From Anaerolineaceae bacterium (GTDB lineage Bacteria; Chloroflexota; Anaerolineae; Aggregatilineales; Phototrophicaceae), in assembly GCA_002702065.1 (NCBI GenBank), contig NZXX01000012.1, positions 186,001 through 250,000 of the forward strand: DNA of 64,000 bases, read 5' to 3'. Below the pieces are notes generated by a model that saw nothing but the letters and a program-made list of their open reading frames with translations, was not told the DNA's origin and did not search any database. Both the position numbers and the translations under genes were made by a program. The number at the start of each line of letters is the position of its first letter. Within the stretch, counting starts at the first letter, position 1. This document shows, piece after piece, positions 9,528 through 18,440 of this stretch.

Positions 9528-9556
9528 AGTGTCCAGATACAGGCGCATGGCGTAAG

Positions 9557-10720
9557 TTAGGCGGGCCGGACGGCGAGAATCTGGCCGCCGGTAATGCTGA
9601 GATAGAGCCAGCCTTCCGGGCTGACGGCGACATCCAGCGGGCGCTGCGGCCAGAAACCACTGCCGCGGAAGTTCATTTCCGCCACCGAGTAACCCCCTTT
9701 GTCACGGGTAGGCGTTTCCACCGGGATAAGGATTTCGCTGGATAGAGGGCTGCCGGTTTCATCGATGTGGATGACGGCCAGCGCATAGCCTTCGATCTGC
9801 GGCGTATGTCGCGACCCGTTGAGCGTCACCAGCAGCGTGTCGGTGAGACGAGGCAGCGTTTCGCTGGTATAGGCAGTCATCCCCAGCGGCGTGCTCCCTG
9901 CCGGAAATGTCAGCGCAGGCGGGAGCGAATCGGGACAGGTGGTGCCAGTCGCTGATGCGGCTTCGCTGTCGCACGATGGCCAGCCAAAGTCGTCGCCCCA
10001 GCGGACCCGGTTCAGTTCGTCGGGCTGCGGGCTGCTCATGGGGCTGCTGTCCGTCACCCAGAGTTCGCCCTGCAAAAAGGCCATATCGCCGCCCTGGCGC
10101 AAGCCCGTTGCCACCAACGCCTGATCTGTTCCATCGAGCGCGAAGCTGAGGATAGCGCCCTGTTCCGCCTGTGCGGGTGCGCAATCATCACAGCCAGTGC
10201 CTATGCTCACATAAAGTCGATCATCCGGCCCCACGATGACGCTGCCCGCCCAACCGCTGCTGCCAACCGGCAGGTCATCAACCAGTGTTTCGACCGTGCC
10301 ATCTGCCGACAGGCGATACAGATGCGGGCCACCCGCGATGTACAGGGCGTTCTCGTGGTAATCCAGTCCATTGGGCAGGGTCAGCTCATCAGCGACGACG
10401 AGGGCGGAATCTGGCAGGCCGTCCTGGTCCGTATCGGTGATGGCATAGACTTCCCCGGCCAGGGGGCGTGCGGCATAGAGCGTGCCATCCGGTGCAGCCG
10501 CCAGCGCGGTAAAGGCCAGTTCTTCGCCAGCGGGGTCGGTAATGATGTGTTCCAGGCAATAGCGCGTGCCATCGATCCAGGGTGGATCGCGGAAATGTTC
10601 ACGGTCGAAACACGGTGGCAGGTCCTGCGCTGCTGCTGTCGTGATGCCGCCTGCCAGAACGATGGTCAATAATGCCGTCTGCCACCAAAGATTAATTCTT
10701 AACAATTCAAACCTCGTCAC
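9557..10720 (-). CDS. Secreted PQQ-dependent sugar dehydrogenase-like beta-propeller (GSDH family)
   Basis: A 387-residue protein with a signal peptide (helix at residues 13-30, cleavage probably after AAA at about 31). The body is a six-bladed propeller of the soluble glucose / sorbosone dehydrogenase family: repeated DGTLYAA, LPNGLDYHENALYIAGG, VGPDDRLYVSIGTGC and VSPEGWLYLS blades, plus the DELNRVRWGDDFGWPSC segment typical of these proteins. Family enzymes oxidise aldose sugars with PQQ as cofactor outside the cell. Several cysteines (CFD, YCLE, GCDDCAP, PSCDSE, TTCPD) suggest disulfides. It is a single leftward gene. Whether PQQ is really bound cannot be decided here; many relatives are uncharacterised. 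Confidence 0.8.
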   Translation of the reverse strand: MTRFELLRINLWWQTALLTIVLAGGITTAAAQDLPPCFDREHFRDPPWIDGTRYCLEHIITDPAGEELAFTALAAAPDGTLYAARPLAGEVYAITDTDQDGLPDSALVVADELTLPNGLDYHENALYIAGGPHLYRLSADGTVETLVDDLPVGSSGWAGSVIVGPDDRLYVSIGTGCDDCAPAQAEQGAILSFALDGTDQALVATGLRQGGDMAFLQGELWVTDSSPMSSPQPDELNRVRWGDDFGWPSCDSEAASATGTTCPDSLPPALTFPAGSTPLGMTAYTSETLPRLTDTLLVTLNGSRHTPQIEGYALAVIHIDETGSPLSSEILIPVETPTRDKGGYSVAEMNFRGSGFWPQRPLDVAVSPEGWLYLSITGGQILAVRPA

Positions 10721-10928
10721 ATAGTTGGGTGTATAATACGCATAGATCTGCCCGCGCCCAGTATAAGAGCAAATGTCCAGATAACGTTAGGATTTGCTGA
10801 GATTCTCATCCGTACTCATGGTAATACACGTATTTAGGTTAAAATATCCGGATATATGTTATCAATGGTCATAAATTTACTGACAACCAGCCCGAATAAT
10901 TTGTCCAGTTACATACAGGGAATGTGAG

Positions 10929-11597
10929 ATGAAGGTTTTCAGGGTTCTCGCGCTTACGCTGGTCTTTGCCGCTGGTTGTAGCGTTTTCCCCGGTTTACGC
11001 GTGTTGACAGGTGAGGATGTGACCGGCACCAATGCCGAGATCACCCAGATGAGCGAAATCGTGATGGCGGACAAAACGGGCGCCACGGACCCGTCGCTGA
11101 TGGCGGCGGCTGACCGGATCGAAGCAGCCAGCCCATTTGTCGACATTATCGAAATTCGCAAGGATGAAGCGGATGACGCCTTTGTCGTCAATATGCTGTT
11201 CCAGCAACCTGCCGATTCTGAAGGCCAGACCCAGGCAGCGCTGATCAGCCTGTACACGGCTATCCAGCGGTCGATGGAACTGACATGGCAGGGCACCCTG
11301 CGCGAGAGTGAAGGCACCAGCACGATCCGCGTGAACTTTATTGTGCCGCAGGGCATTCCCACGCTGGATAGTGGCACCAGCTTCATCGGTGTGGTCACCG
11401 TGCATTCCGAAATTGAACGCGTCAAGGCCATCAATTATCTCTCCGGCCCGCGCAACCTCAATGATTTCCTCGATCTTATTGTAGATGGCACACTCAGCTA
11501 CGAGAATCCGCAGGGCGGCGAATTATATGTCGGCCAGCCCAACCATCCCCTGTTTATGTTAGGCAGTGCGTCAATGACGGAAAGTGAATCATCGTAA
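10929..11597 (+). CDS. Hypothetical lipoprotein upstream of the AAA protease pair
   Basis: A 222-residue protein with a lipoprotein signal: MKVFRVLALTLVFAAGC, with the lipobox FAAGC and the lipidated cysteine at residue 17. The mature part is acidic, mixed alpha/beta, and I do not recognise a family. The ATG at 10929 follows GGGAATGTGAG. The stop is 28 bases before the FtsH-like gene, so the three genes look like one operon, and the lipoprotein may be a partner or substrate adaptor of the membrane AAA proteins on the outer face; that is inference from position only. Upstream, 10721-10928 is AT-rich and holds a perfect 12-base palindrome, ATATCCGGATAT, at 10844-10855. Confidence 0.7.
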   Translation: MKVFRVLALTLVFAAGCSVFPGLRVLTGEDVTGTNAEITQMSEIVMADKTGATDPSLMAAADRIEAASPFVDIIEIRKDEADDAFVVNMLFQQPADSEGQTQAALISLYTAIQRSMELTWQGTLRESEGTSTIRVNFIVPQGIPTLDSGTSFIGVVTVHSEIERVKAINYLSGPRNLNDFLDLIVDGTLSYENPQGGELYVGQPNHPLFMLGSASMTESESS

Positions 11598-11625
11598 TTG
11601 TTAGTAAGCGATTGAGGACCGGTTT

Positions 11626-13491
11626 ATGAGCAATCTGACAAACTACGATCCCAACAAAAACAAGCCCCGTGTCCAGCGTCGGCGATATGAGTGGGAGAGC
11701 GAAACAACCCTCGTTGACGAGCGCAAGAAACTGAAAAATCGCATCCTGAGCTTTGTTATGGACAACAAGCTCAGGTTGATTTTATTGACCATCATTATCG
11801 TCGCACTGCTCGATGCCGAGATCATGCGCGGCCTGCTCGATTTCCTGGGATTTGCCATTCCGTTCCTGGGGCGTATTGCCTTCTACTTTATCTTTATCAT
11901 TGGTCAGTTCGGCCTGATGTTCTGGTTTCTGGGGCGTGCCCGTACCTATACCATCTGGCCGGGTGCCGATTCTCAGGGTGTCAGCTTCAAGGATTATCGC
12001 GGGCAGCCGGAACTGCTAGAACAGGCGCGGCAAATCGTGACGCTGCTGCGCGGTGTGCGTGCGTTCGAGCAGGCGGGTGGCGAACCGCTGAATGGTCTGC
12101 TGCTGGAAGGTCCGCCCGGAACCGGCAAGACGTGGCTGGCGAAAGCGATCAGCACCGAGGCCGGTGTGCCATTCTTCTACATTGATGGCTCCGGCATGCA
12201 GTCGATGTTCTTCGGCATTGCGCCGCTTAAGGTGATGAACCTGTACCGCAAGGCCCGTAACGCCGCCAAAGAATATGGCGCGGCCATCATCTTCATTGAC
12301 GAAGTGGATTCGGTCGGGTCGCGTGGCGGTGTGGCACAGAAGCGTGAGAATTTCGAAGAACCATTGGTCAAGTCCTCACGGCTGCCGATTATGTTTGGCG
12401 GCATGAACGGCGCGAATGTCGGCCTGCTCAGTACATTGCTGGTAGAAATGAGTGGGTTTAGCCAGGAACATGGCTACTGGGCGCGCAAACGGGCGTGGTG
12501 GTACAAGAATATCCTGCGTCGCAAACCACCGAAGCCGAAGAAGCGTGTCCTGACGATCGGCGCGACCAACCGTATTCAGGCACTGGATGCGGCGCTGCTG
12601 CGGCCTGGCCGTTTTGACAAGAAGATCCGCGTGGATGCCCCTGACCTCGAAGGGCGGCGCGATATTTTCGAGTACTACCTGACCAAGATGTCGCATGACG
12701 ACTCGATGGACCCGCTGGTGCTGGCCGTCGAAACGCCGTTCTACACCCCGGCGGACATCAAGTATCTGCTCAACGAAGCGCTGCGCTATGCGCTGTTTGA
12801 TGGCCGCACCTACATGACCTACCGTGACTTCAAACTGGCGCAACCGGAGCATGAAGCCGGCCTGCGTACACCGATTAAGAATTTGACGCGTGAGGCGAAA
12901 TATCGGCTGGCGGCCCATGAAGCGGCCCACGCCATCGCTATCCGGCTGTATAACCCGGATTATCGCATTTCGCGTATCACCATCATCCAGCAGGGTTTCG
13001 CGCTGGGGCATGTCAGCTCGATGCCTGCGACGGAAAACTTTATGCGCCTGACGAACTACGAATGGCTGCATAACCGCCTGCGGGTGGCGGTGGCTGGTAA
13101 AGCAGGTGAAATGGAGTTCGGCGGGCCGGAAGAGCAGACATTGGGCGTTGGTGGCGATTTTGCCAACATCCGTTATGTCCTCAATCAGATGGCAAACGCG
13201 GGTATGTTCGGGCCGCTGGGTGCAACCGGCGAACCGGAAACGATCAAGGAAATCCGCGAGATGATGGAAGAAACCTTCCTGATGGCGCTGGACGAGGTGC
13301 GGATCGCGCTGCGACTGCACCGCGAAATGGGCGATCATCTGATCGAGCTGCTGCTTGAAAAAGAAGAACTGCTGGCGGATGAAGTCGAAGCCTTCTTTGA
13401 TCAGTATGGTCTTCACACACCCAAGCCGCAGTTGTCGTCCGGTTCGAATGCCGAGAAAGTCGCCCACATGCCCGCAGCGAGTGCAAGGTAA
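11626..13491 (+). CDS. FtsH-like membrane AAA+ metalloprotease
   Basis: A 621-residue membrane AAA/M41 protein. Two N-terminal helices (about residues 48-65 and 72-100) are separated by a very short loop, unlike the large periplasmic domain of canonical FtsH. The AAA module has Walker A GPPGTGKT (162-169), Walker B IIFIDEVD (D225, E226) and the second-region-of-homology segment LLRPGRFDKKI with arginine fingers. Between Walker B and that segment lies an extra basic stretch (WARKRAWWYKNILRRKPPKP). The peptidase part has the zinc motif HEAAH (H431, E432, H435) and the likely third ligand D511 in GVGGDFANI, at the same spacing as in E. coli FtsH. It should be an ATP-driven zinc protease at the membrane. 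A paralogue starts four bases after its stop. Confidence 0.88.
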   Translation: MSNLTNYDPNKNKPRVQRRRYEWESETTLVDERKKLKNRILSFVMDNKLRLILLTIIIVALLDAEIMRGLLDFLGFAIPFLGRIAFYFIFIIGQFGLMFWFLGRARTYTIWPGADSQGVSFKDYRGQPELLEQARQIVTLLRGVRAFEQAGGEPLNGLLLEGPPGTGKTWLAKAISTEAGVPFFYIDGSGMQSMFFGIAPLKVMNLYRKARNAAKEYGAAIIFIDEVDSVGSRGGVAQKRENFEEPLVKSSRLPIMFGGMNGANVGLLSTLLVEMSGFSQEHGYWARKRAWWYKNILRRKPPKPKKRVLTIGATNRIQALDAALLRPGRFDKKIRVDAPDLEGRRDIFEYYLTKMSHDDSMDPLVLAVETPFYTPADIKYLLNEALRYALFDGRTYMTYRDFKLAQPEHEAGLRTPIKNLTREAKYRLAAHEAAHAIAIRLYNPDYRISRITIIQQGFALGHVSSMPATENFMRLTNYEWLHNRLRVAVAGKAGEMEFGGPEEQTLGVGGDFANIRYVLNQMANAGMFGPLGATGEPETIKEIREMMEETFLMALDEVRIALRLHREMGDHLIELLLEKEELLADEVEAFFDQYGLHTPKPQLSSGSNAEKVAHMPAASAR

Positions 13492-13495
13492 GCGC

Positions 13496-15379
13496 ATGTC
13501 TCTTAAAGAAATCGAAACGACGCAGACGCCGGGTCAGTTTCATTGGCAAAATGAAGAATCCGACGTTGATCGCCATAACCGCCCGGCAGCCCGTGCGCGC
13601 CGGATGGCCAAGCGTTTAATCATTCCCGTGATCGTCATCAGTATTCTGATGGCGGCGCTGCTGAGTGCGGAGTTTATGGCCTGGCTGATCCCGATTGTGC
13701 TGACCGTCGGGCAGGTGCTGCTGCTGGTATCGGCCTTTATGCTCCAGTTTGTGTTCATCTTCTGGTTTCTGGCCCGCACGCGCACCTACACCATCATGCC
13801 GGACACGGGGGCTGAGGGCATCAACTTTGACGACTATCGCGGCCAGCCGGAAATTCTGGAACAGGCCCAGCAGATCGTTACCCTGCTGCGCGGCGTGAAA
13901 GCCTTTGAAGGGGCTGGTGGTGAACCGCTGACCGGTCTGCTGCTGGAAGGTCCGCCCGGCACCGGCAAGACATGGCTGGCGCAGGCGATCAGTACCGAAG
14001 CGGGGGTGCCGTTCTATTACATGGATGCCTCAGGCTTGCAGGCCATGTTCATTGGCGTTGGCCCGATGAAAGTAATGGGCTTGTTCCGCAAGGCGCGCAA
14101 GATGGCGAAGCGCTATGGCGCATCGGTCATCTTCCTCGATGAAATCGACGCGGTGGGTTCGCGTGGTGGTGGGGTGGCCCAGGTAGGCGGCTCCGAAGAA
14201 CCGCAGGACGGTATGTTCGGCGGGGGCGGTTCCGGCGGTATGGGCGTGCTCAGTACGCTGCTGGTGGAAATGGACGGCTTCAGCCAGGAACACGGCTGGC
14301 GGGCCAGTCTGCGCGCATTCTGGTACAAGAAAATCCTGCGGCGCAAACCGCCGAAGCCGGAACGGCGTGTGCTCGTTATCGGCGCGACCAACCGTATTGG
14401 CGCGCTCGACCCGGCCTTGCTGCGACCTGGCCGCTTCGACAAAAAGATTCGCGTCGATGTGCCGGACATGGAAGGCCGCCGCGAGATTCTGGAATATTAT
14501 CTGGAAAAGTATGCCCACGACGAGACGTTGAATCCCAATATTCTGGCGTCGGAAACACCGGGCTATTCACCGGCTGATCTCAAGTACCTGCTGAACGAAG
14601 CGCTGCGCTATGCGTTCTTTGAGGGCCGTACGGTGATCGGGTACAAAGATTTCATGCGTGCCCAGCCGGAACATGAGATGGGTCTGCGTTCGCCGATCAA
14701 GCACATGGCCCCCGAAGCCAAGCGGCGTCTGGCATACTATCAGGCTGGCAAGGCAGTGGCGATCCGCCTGTTCCTGCCCCATCATCGTATTTCGCGCATC
14801 ACGATTGTGCGGCAGGGCCTGAAGTTCGGCCACGTGTGGCACTACTCCGCGCAGGAATCGTATCAGGGCCTGCAAACCAAGCCGGAACTGCTCAACCGCG
14901 TGCGGGTTGGCATCGCCGGGAAGGCGGCGGAAATCGAGTTCTGCGGCACCCACAACCAGTCGGTGCTGGTCGGTGAGGACCTGAGCAAGGTGGTTGGGTT
15001 GCTCGGCGCGATGGCTGACGCAGGCATGTTCGAGACGATGGGCGCAACGGCGACTCTGGGCTTCGACATGACACGCGGCGTGTACCGGCGGCAGACACCC
15101 GAACAACAGCACGCTGTCGAGGCAGTGTATCAGCGGACGCTGAAGGAAACGCGCAAGGCCCTGCGCGAACACCGGGATGTGGTGGACGCGCTGGTTGAAC
15201 TGCTTATGGTGCATGAAGAACTGCTGGCCGACGAGGTGCGGGAATTTTTCGATCAGTACGGTTTGTTCACGCCGGATCCGACCATCATCCGCGATGGCGA
15301 GGAGTACAACATTCTGCCGCCATCGACCAGCCTGGACAAGGACCCGGACGGGCTGCCCATTGGCCTGAGCGGCGATTAG
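13496..15379 (+). CDS. FtsH-like AAA+ paralogue with destroyed zinc-protease motif (pseudo-protease)
   Basis: A 627-residue close paralogue of the gene just upstream, with the same layout: two membrane helices, AAA module with Walker A GPPGTGKT (152-159), Walker B VIFLDEID, LLRPGRFDKKI, the same basic insert, then an M41-like domain. At the zinc site the upstream HEAAH is replaced by YQAGK: Y415, Q416 and K419 stand where both histidines and the catalytic glutamate should be. ATPase residues are all intact. It should therefore bind and hydrolyse ATP but not cleave peptides. The ATG at 13496 lies four bases after the previous stop. By analogy with plant FtsHi proteins, it may form mixed hexamers with the active paralogue, or act as an unfoldase. 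It ends with a proline- and aspartate-rich tail. Confidence 0.87.
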   Translation: MSLKEIETTQTPGQFHWQNEESDVDRHNRPAARARRMAKRLIIPVIVISILMAALLSAEFMAWLIPIVLTVGQVLLLVSAFMLQFVFIFWFLARTRTYTIMPDTGAEGINFDDYRGQPEILEQAQQIVTLLRGVKAFEGAGGEPLTGLLLEGPPGTGKTWLAQAISTEAGVPFYYMDASGLQAMFIGVGPMKVMGLFRKARKMAKRYGASVIFLDEIDAVGSRGGGVAQVGGSEEPQDGMFGGGGSGGMGVLSTLLVEMDGFSQEHGWRASLRAFWYKKILRRKPPKPERRVLVIGATNRIGALDPALLRPGRFDKKIRVDVPDMEGRREILEYYLEKYAHDETLNPNILASETPGYSPADLKYLLNEALRYAFFEGRTVIGYKDFMRAQPEHEMGLRSPIKHMAPEAKRRLAYYQAGKAVAIRLFLPHHRISRITIVRQGLKFGHVWHYSAQESYQGLQTKPELLNRVRVGIAGKAAEIEFCGTHNQSVLVGEDLSKVVGLLGAMADAGMFETMGATATLGFDMTRGVYRRQTPEQQHAVEAVYQRTLKETRKALREHRDVVDALVELLMVHEELLADEVREFFDQYGLFTPDPTIIRDGEEYNILPPSTSLDKDPDGLPIGLSGD

Positions 15380-15442
15380 GCAGCTGTTTGCAACGAAGCC
15401 GGGGACTTTGTGCGGCACCCTGGGACATCCATCATGATTACG

Positions 15443-15470
15443 AACGGGGTGCTGTGTCAGGCCCCGTTTT
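15443..15470 (+). terminator. Rho-independent terminator after the AAA operon
   Basis: AACGGGG (15443-15449) pairs with CCCCGTT (15462-15468) across a 12-base loop and is followed by TTGCTT. It separates the AAA pair from the SRPBCC gene. Confidence 0.65.
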
Positions 15471-15499
15471 GCTTCCCCGCGCAAACCGCGCTTTTGCGC

Positions 15500-15505
15500 T
15501 ATAAT
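15500..15505 (+). promoter_or_regulatory. -10 element (TATAAT) before the SRPBCC gene
   Basis: A perfect TATAAT hexamer 28 bases before the ATG at 15533, just downstream of the terminator hairpin. No convincing -35 at 16-18 bases. Confidence 0.5.
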
Positions 15506-15532
15506 GGCGAAAATTGGTGCAGGAGATGGCCA

Positions 15533-15994
15533 ATGCCGCACGTCGAAGAGTCAATCAAGATTCATGCGCCGGTTGCTGTGGTCTTCCATCTGGTTGCGCA
15601 TGAGCCGGAGCGTATGGCGGAATGGTGGCCGCCGATTGAGTTGCAGGAACGCGTCACCCCGCCACCCACGACACCTGGTTCGATTTCCCGTTATGTCTAC
15701 AACATGATGAACGTCCGCATTCGGGGCGAACACGAAGTGATGGCGCTGGAAGAAAACCGCCACTTGCGGGTTGAAACCATCAGCGGCATCGACAGTGCTT
15801 TCGATTTCCGGTTTGCCGAAATACCCAATGGCACCCGTCTGACGATCCGGGTCGATTACACCCTGCCGGGGTCGGTGGTGGGCCAGTTGATGAACCGCGC
15901 TATAATCGAAGAACGCAATCGCAAGGATTTACAAGAGGGCCTGCGCCAGCTCAAGCTGCTGGCCGAAGCAAAGGACAATCTGAGTTATCGCTGA
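15533..15994 (+). CDS. SRPBCC-family protein (polyketide cyclase / CoxG-like)
   Basis: A 153-residue single-domain helix-grip protein. It begins MPHVEESIKIHAPVAVVFHLV, the usual first strand and helix of SRPBCC proteins, and has the hallmark WWPP segment and a C-terminal long helix (about residues 115-150). Such proteins form a deep hydrophobic pocket and bind lipids or other small ligands, or act as membrane-anchoring factors such as CoxG. The ATG at 15533 is preceded by AGGAGA; in-frame starts further upstream lie before the -10 box. The next gene, a CoxE-like VWA protein, starts 36 bases after its stop, so both are probably one transcript. No ligand can be named. Confidence 0.78.
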   Translation: MPHVEESIKIHAPVAVVFHLVAHEPERMAEWWPPIELQERVTPPPTTPGSISRYVYNMMNVRIRGEHEVMALEENRHLRVETISGIDSAFDFRFAEIPNGTRLTIRVDYTLPGSVVGQLMNRAIIEERNRKDLQEGLRQLKLLAEAKDNLSYR

Positions 15995-16030
15995 AACTTC
16001 CGTCCGACACTGAGTTGAGGGTTTATCGTT

Positions 16031-17413
16031 ATGGATCAACGTATGGTCAATTTTATTCGAGCGTTGCGGGCTGCGGGCGTACGCATTTCGCTGGCCGAAA
16101 GTCAGGACGCGATGTATGGGGTGGAGAGCGTTGGCGTATCGAATCGCGATCACTTCGCCTCGACGCTGCGGGCAACACTGGTGAAGGAAGCCCGCGACCA
16201 GAGTGTGTTTAATTACTTTTTCCCTCTGTTTTTTGGCTCCGGCCAACCCCCGATGGAAAATATCCCGGATAACCTTTCTTCCGATGATCAGAATACGTTG
16301 CAGCAGGCATTGCAATCGATGATGGGGAATATGGATGCCCTGCGTGATCTGCTGCGCCAGTTGATCGAAGGCCAGCCATTCAGCCAGCAGCAGCTTGACC
16401 AGATGGGCGAACAGTCCGGTTTGCCGCAGGGTTCCGAAATGTACCAGCGGCAGTGGTTCGAGCGCCGGATGCAGCAGCAGTCGGGCATACGCGATATTCA
16501 GGATTTGATCGAAGCGCTGATGCAGGCGCTGGAAGAAATGGGCATGAATGGTGAGGCGCGGGAGCAGGTGCGCGAAATGCTGGAGCAGAACGCCGAAGGG
16601 CTGGCGGAGCAGCTTTCGCAGTATGTCGGTGCGAACCTGGCCGAGCAGATGGCCGCGCAGGACCCCAAACCCAAGCAGGACTTGCAGGACGTGCCCTTCG
16701 AGCATATGAGTTATCACGAAGCGGATGCGATCCGCGATGAAATCCGGCGGTTGGCGGCCCGGCTGCGCAGTCGAGCTTCATTGCGCCAGAAACGCGCCAA
16801 ATTGGGCGACCCGGACCCGCGCCGGACCATGCGTGCCAATATGCGCTATGGCGGCGTGCCGCTGGAGATCAAGCACAAAACCCGGCACAAAAAACCGGCG
16901 CTGCTGCTGATCTGCGACGTCAGCACGTCAATGCGCTACTGTGCGGAGTTTTTGCTCACGCTGATTTACGAATTGCAGGATCAGGTCGCCAAGACCAACA
17001 GCTATATTTTCATCGATGACCTGACCGATATCAGCATGGTTTTTACCGATGAACAGCCGCGCGACGCCGTGCAGAAGGTGCTGCGCGAAAATCCGCCGGG
17101 CTATTACAACACCGACCTCGGTCACAGCCTCGATACGCTGTGTCATGACCATCTGGGCCGGGTGGACCACCGCACGACGATGATTATCCTCGGTGACGGG
17201 CGGAACAATTTTAACGACCCCCGCACCGACCTGACCGAGATGCTCCAGCGCCGCTGCCGCCGCCTCATTTGGTTCAACCCGGAATCGTCGGGAATGTGGG
17301 GGCAGGGCGACAGCGACATGCACCTGTATGCCCGCAGCGCCGATGGTGTGTATAAGGTCAGCAACCTGCGTGAACTGGCGGATGCGGTCGATCACATTCT
17401 GACAGATGGCTAA
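16031..17413 (+). CDS. VWA domain-containing CoxE-like protein
   Basis: A 460-residue protein of the CoxE family (PF05762). An N-terminal helical region and a glutamine- and methionine-rich middle (about residues 85-230) precede the von Willebrand A domain. The metal-ion-dependent adhesion motif is DVSTS beginning at D296 (D-x-S-x-S), with the later MIILGDGRNNFNDP loop supplying the distal aspartate. CoxE-type proteins usually act with a MoxR/CoxD AAA+ ATPase in metal-enzyme maturation or complex remodelling. No MoxR ATPase is adjacent; the nearest AAA proteins are the FtsH-like pair upstream. The GAGGG ribosome site lies about nine bases before the ATG. Its 3' end overlaps the convergent hydrolase gene by 4 bases. 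Confidence 0.85.
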   Translation: MDQRMVNFIRALRAAGVRISLAESQDAMYGVESVGVSNRDHFASTLRATLVKEARDQSVFNYFFPLFFGSGQPPMENIPDNLSSDDQNTLQQALQSMMGNMDALRDLLRQLIEGQPFSQQQLDQMGEQSGLPQGSEMYQRQWFERRMQQQSGIRDIQDLIEALMQALEEMGMNGEAREQVREMLEQNAEGLAEQLSQYVGANLAEQMAAQDPKPKQDLQDVPFEHMSYHEADAIRDEIRRLAARLRSRASLRQKRAKLGDPDPRRTMRANMRYGGVPLEIKHKTRHKKPALLLICDVSTSMRYCAEFLLTLIYELQDQVAKTNSYIFIDDLTDISMVFTDEQPRDAVQKVLRENPPGYYNTDLGHSLDTLCHDHLGRVDHRTTMIILGDGRNNFNDPRTDLTEMLQRRCRRLIWFNPESSGMWGQGDSDMHLYARSADGVYKVSNLRELADAVDHILTDG

Positions 17414-18249
17414 GGCTGTTCGTGGCGGATCGGGTGCCAGCTAAAGCCCTGACTCGCCTGACGCACATGCCCCACGCCGGGAAATGGTAAATGGTAGAAC
17501 AGGGTCAGCAGGCCCTCGTCTGCGGCCCAGTTGAGCGTTTGCCAGCGGGTTGGCACGGACTGGCGCGTATCGGCATCATAGGTGGCGGACCACTGCGGGT
17601 GCGCAAACTGAATCGGGCTGTGCAGCAGGTCCGCCGCATGCAGCAGCCGTTCATCACCGGATTCAAACAACAAGGCGATCTGGCCCGGCGTGTGACCGGG
17701 TATCGGGCGCGCACTCAGTCCGGGCAGAATTGATGCCTCATCCATGTCGATCAGGCGCAGGCCTTGCTGCTCTATCATATCGAGGATGGGGCGTTGTGCG
17801 TCGGCCCCTGCCGCCATCGCCGCCTGCCAGAAAGGCAGTTCCGGTTTCGACAGGACGTAAGTAGCATTGGGGAATACCGGCTGATGATCGTCGTTCAGCA
17901 GGCCCAGCACATGGTCGCCGTGCGAGTGCGTCAGGATGACGTGTGTGATGGCTTCCGGCTCGATCTGCGCCAGCCGCAGGCTTTCCAGCAGCAAGCCGCC
18001 GTGTGGTTTACCACCTTCTCCGGCATCGACCAGAACGGTATGTGCGCCCATTTTGACGACCAGCACATTAAACCAGCTTGCCGCCTCGTCGAATGACAAC
18101 CCGATGTCGGCAAACGCCTGCCGGTAATCCGCTTCGGTGGCGTCCGGGTAGCGCCGCAGAAATCGATCCCGCCCCATGAGAAAAACGCCGTCCGACACGA
18201 CCGTGCAGTCGAATGCCCCCACTTTGAACGTATAGCTATTTGCGATCAC
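17410..18249 (-). CDS. MBL-fold metallo-hydrolase
   Basis: A 279-residue metallo-beta-lactamase-fold protein. The metal motif HSHGDH is intact (H108, H110, D112, H113), the later GHTPGQIALLFES strand supplies the third histidine, and LLHAADLLHSP supplies the bridging aspartate. The overall length and the segment between them fit lactonase / AttM-like or generic MBL hydrolases. The substrate is unknown. The protein begins MIANSYTFKVGAFDCTVVSDG, typical of this group. It is divergent from the small acidic membrane protein at 18441 and converges on the VWA gene. Confidence 0.85.
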   Translation of the reverse strand: MIANSYTFKVGAFDCTVVSDGVFLMGRDRFLRRYPDATEADYRQAFADIGLSFDEAASWFNVLVVKMGAHTVLVDAGEGGKPHGGLLLESLRLAQIEPEAITHVILTHSHGDHVLGLLNDDHQPVFPNATYVLSKPELPFWQAAMAAGADAQRPILDMIEQQGLRLIDMDEASILPGLSARPIPGHTPGQIALLFESGDERLLHAADLLHSPIQFAHPQWSATYDADTRQSVPTRWQTLNWAADEGLLTLFYHLPFPGVGHVRQASQGFSWHPIRHEQP

Positions 18250-18440
18250 AACATCTGCCTGCCTTTAATGGACTTCACACAGCCCTTTTTAGCATGGAGC
18301 CTGCCTGCCAGGATAGGGCACATTTCATGGTTGTGCCGGTTGGTGCGCGACTCATGGCTGCGCTTTCTCTTGCCCGGCCTGTTTGCAATATGGTAGACTC
18401 CGGCGCATGTAGACTGGCGTAACAAACAAAGGAACGATGT

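Noticed and set aside
10844..10855. ATATCCGGATAT palindrome upstream of the lipoprotein gene
   Set aside because: A perfect 12-base palindrome, but it lies in AT-rich sequence and is not aligned with a recognisable promoter, so I do not call it an operator.
12376..13497. 373-codon open frame antisense to the first FtsH-like gene
   Set aside because: Shadow frame; the plus strand has intact AAA and M41 motifs.
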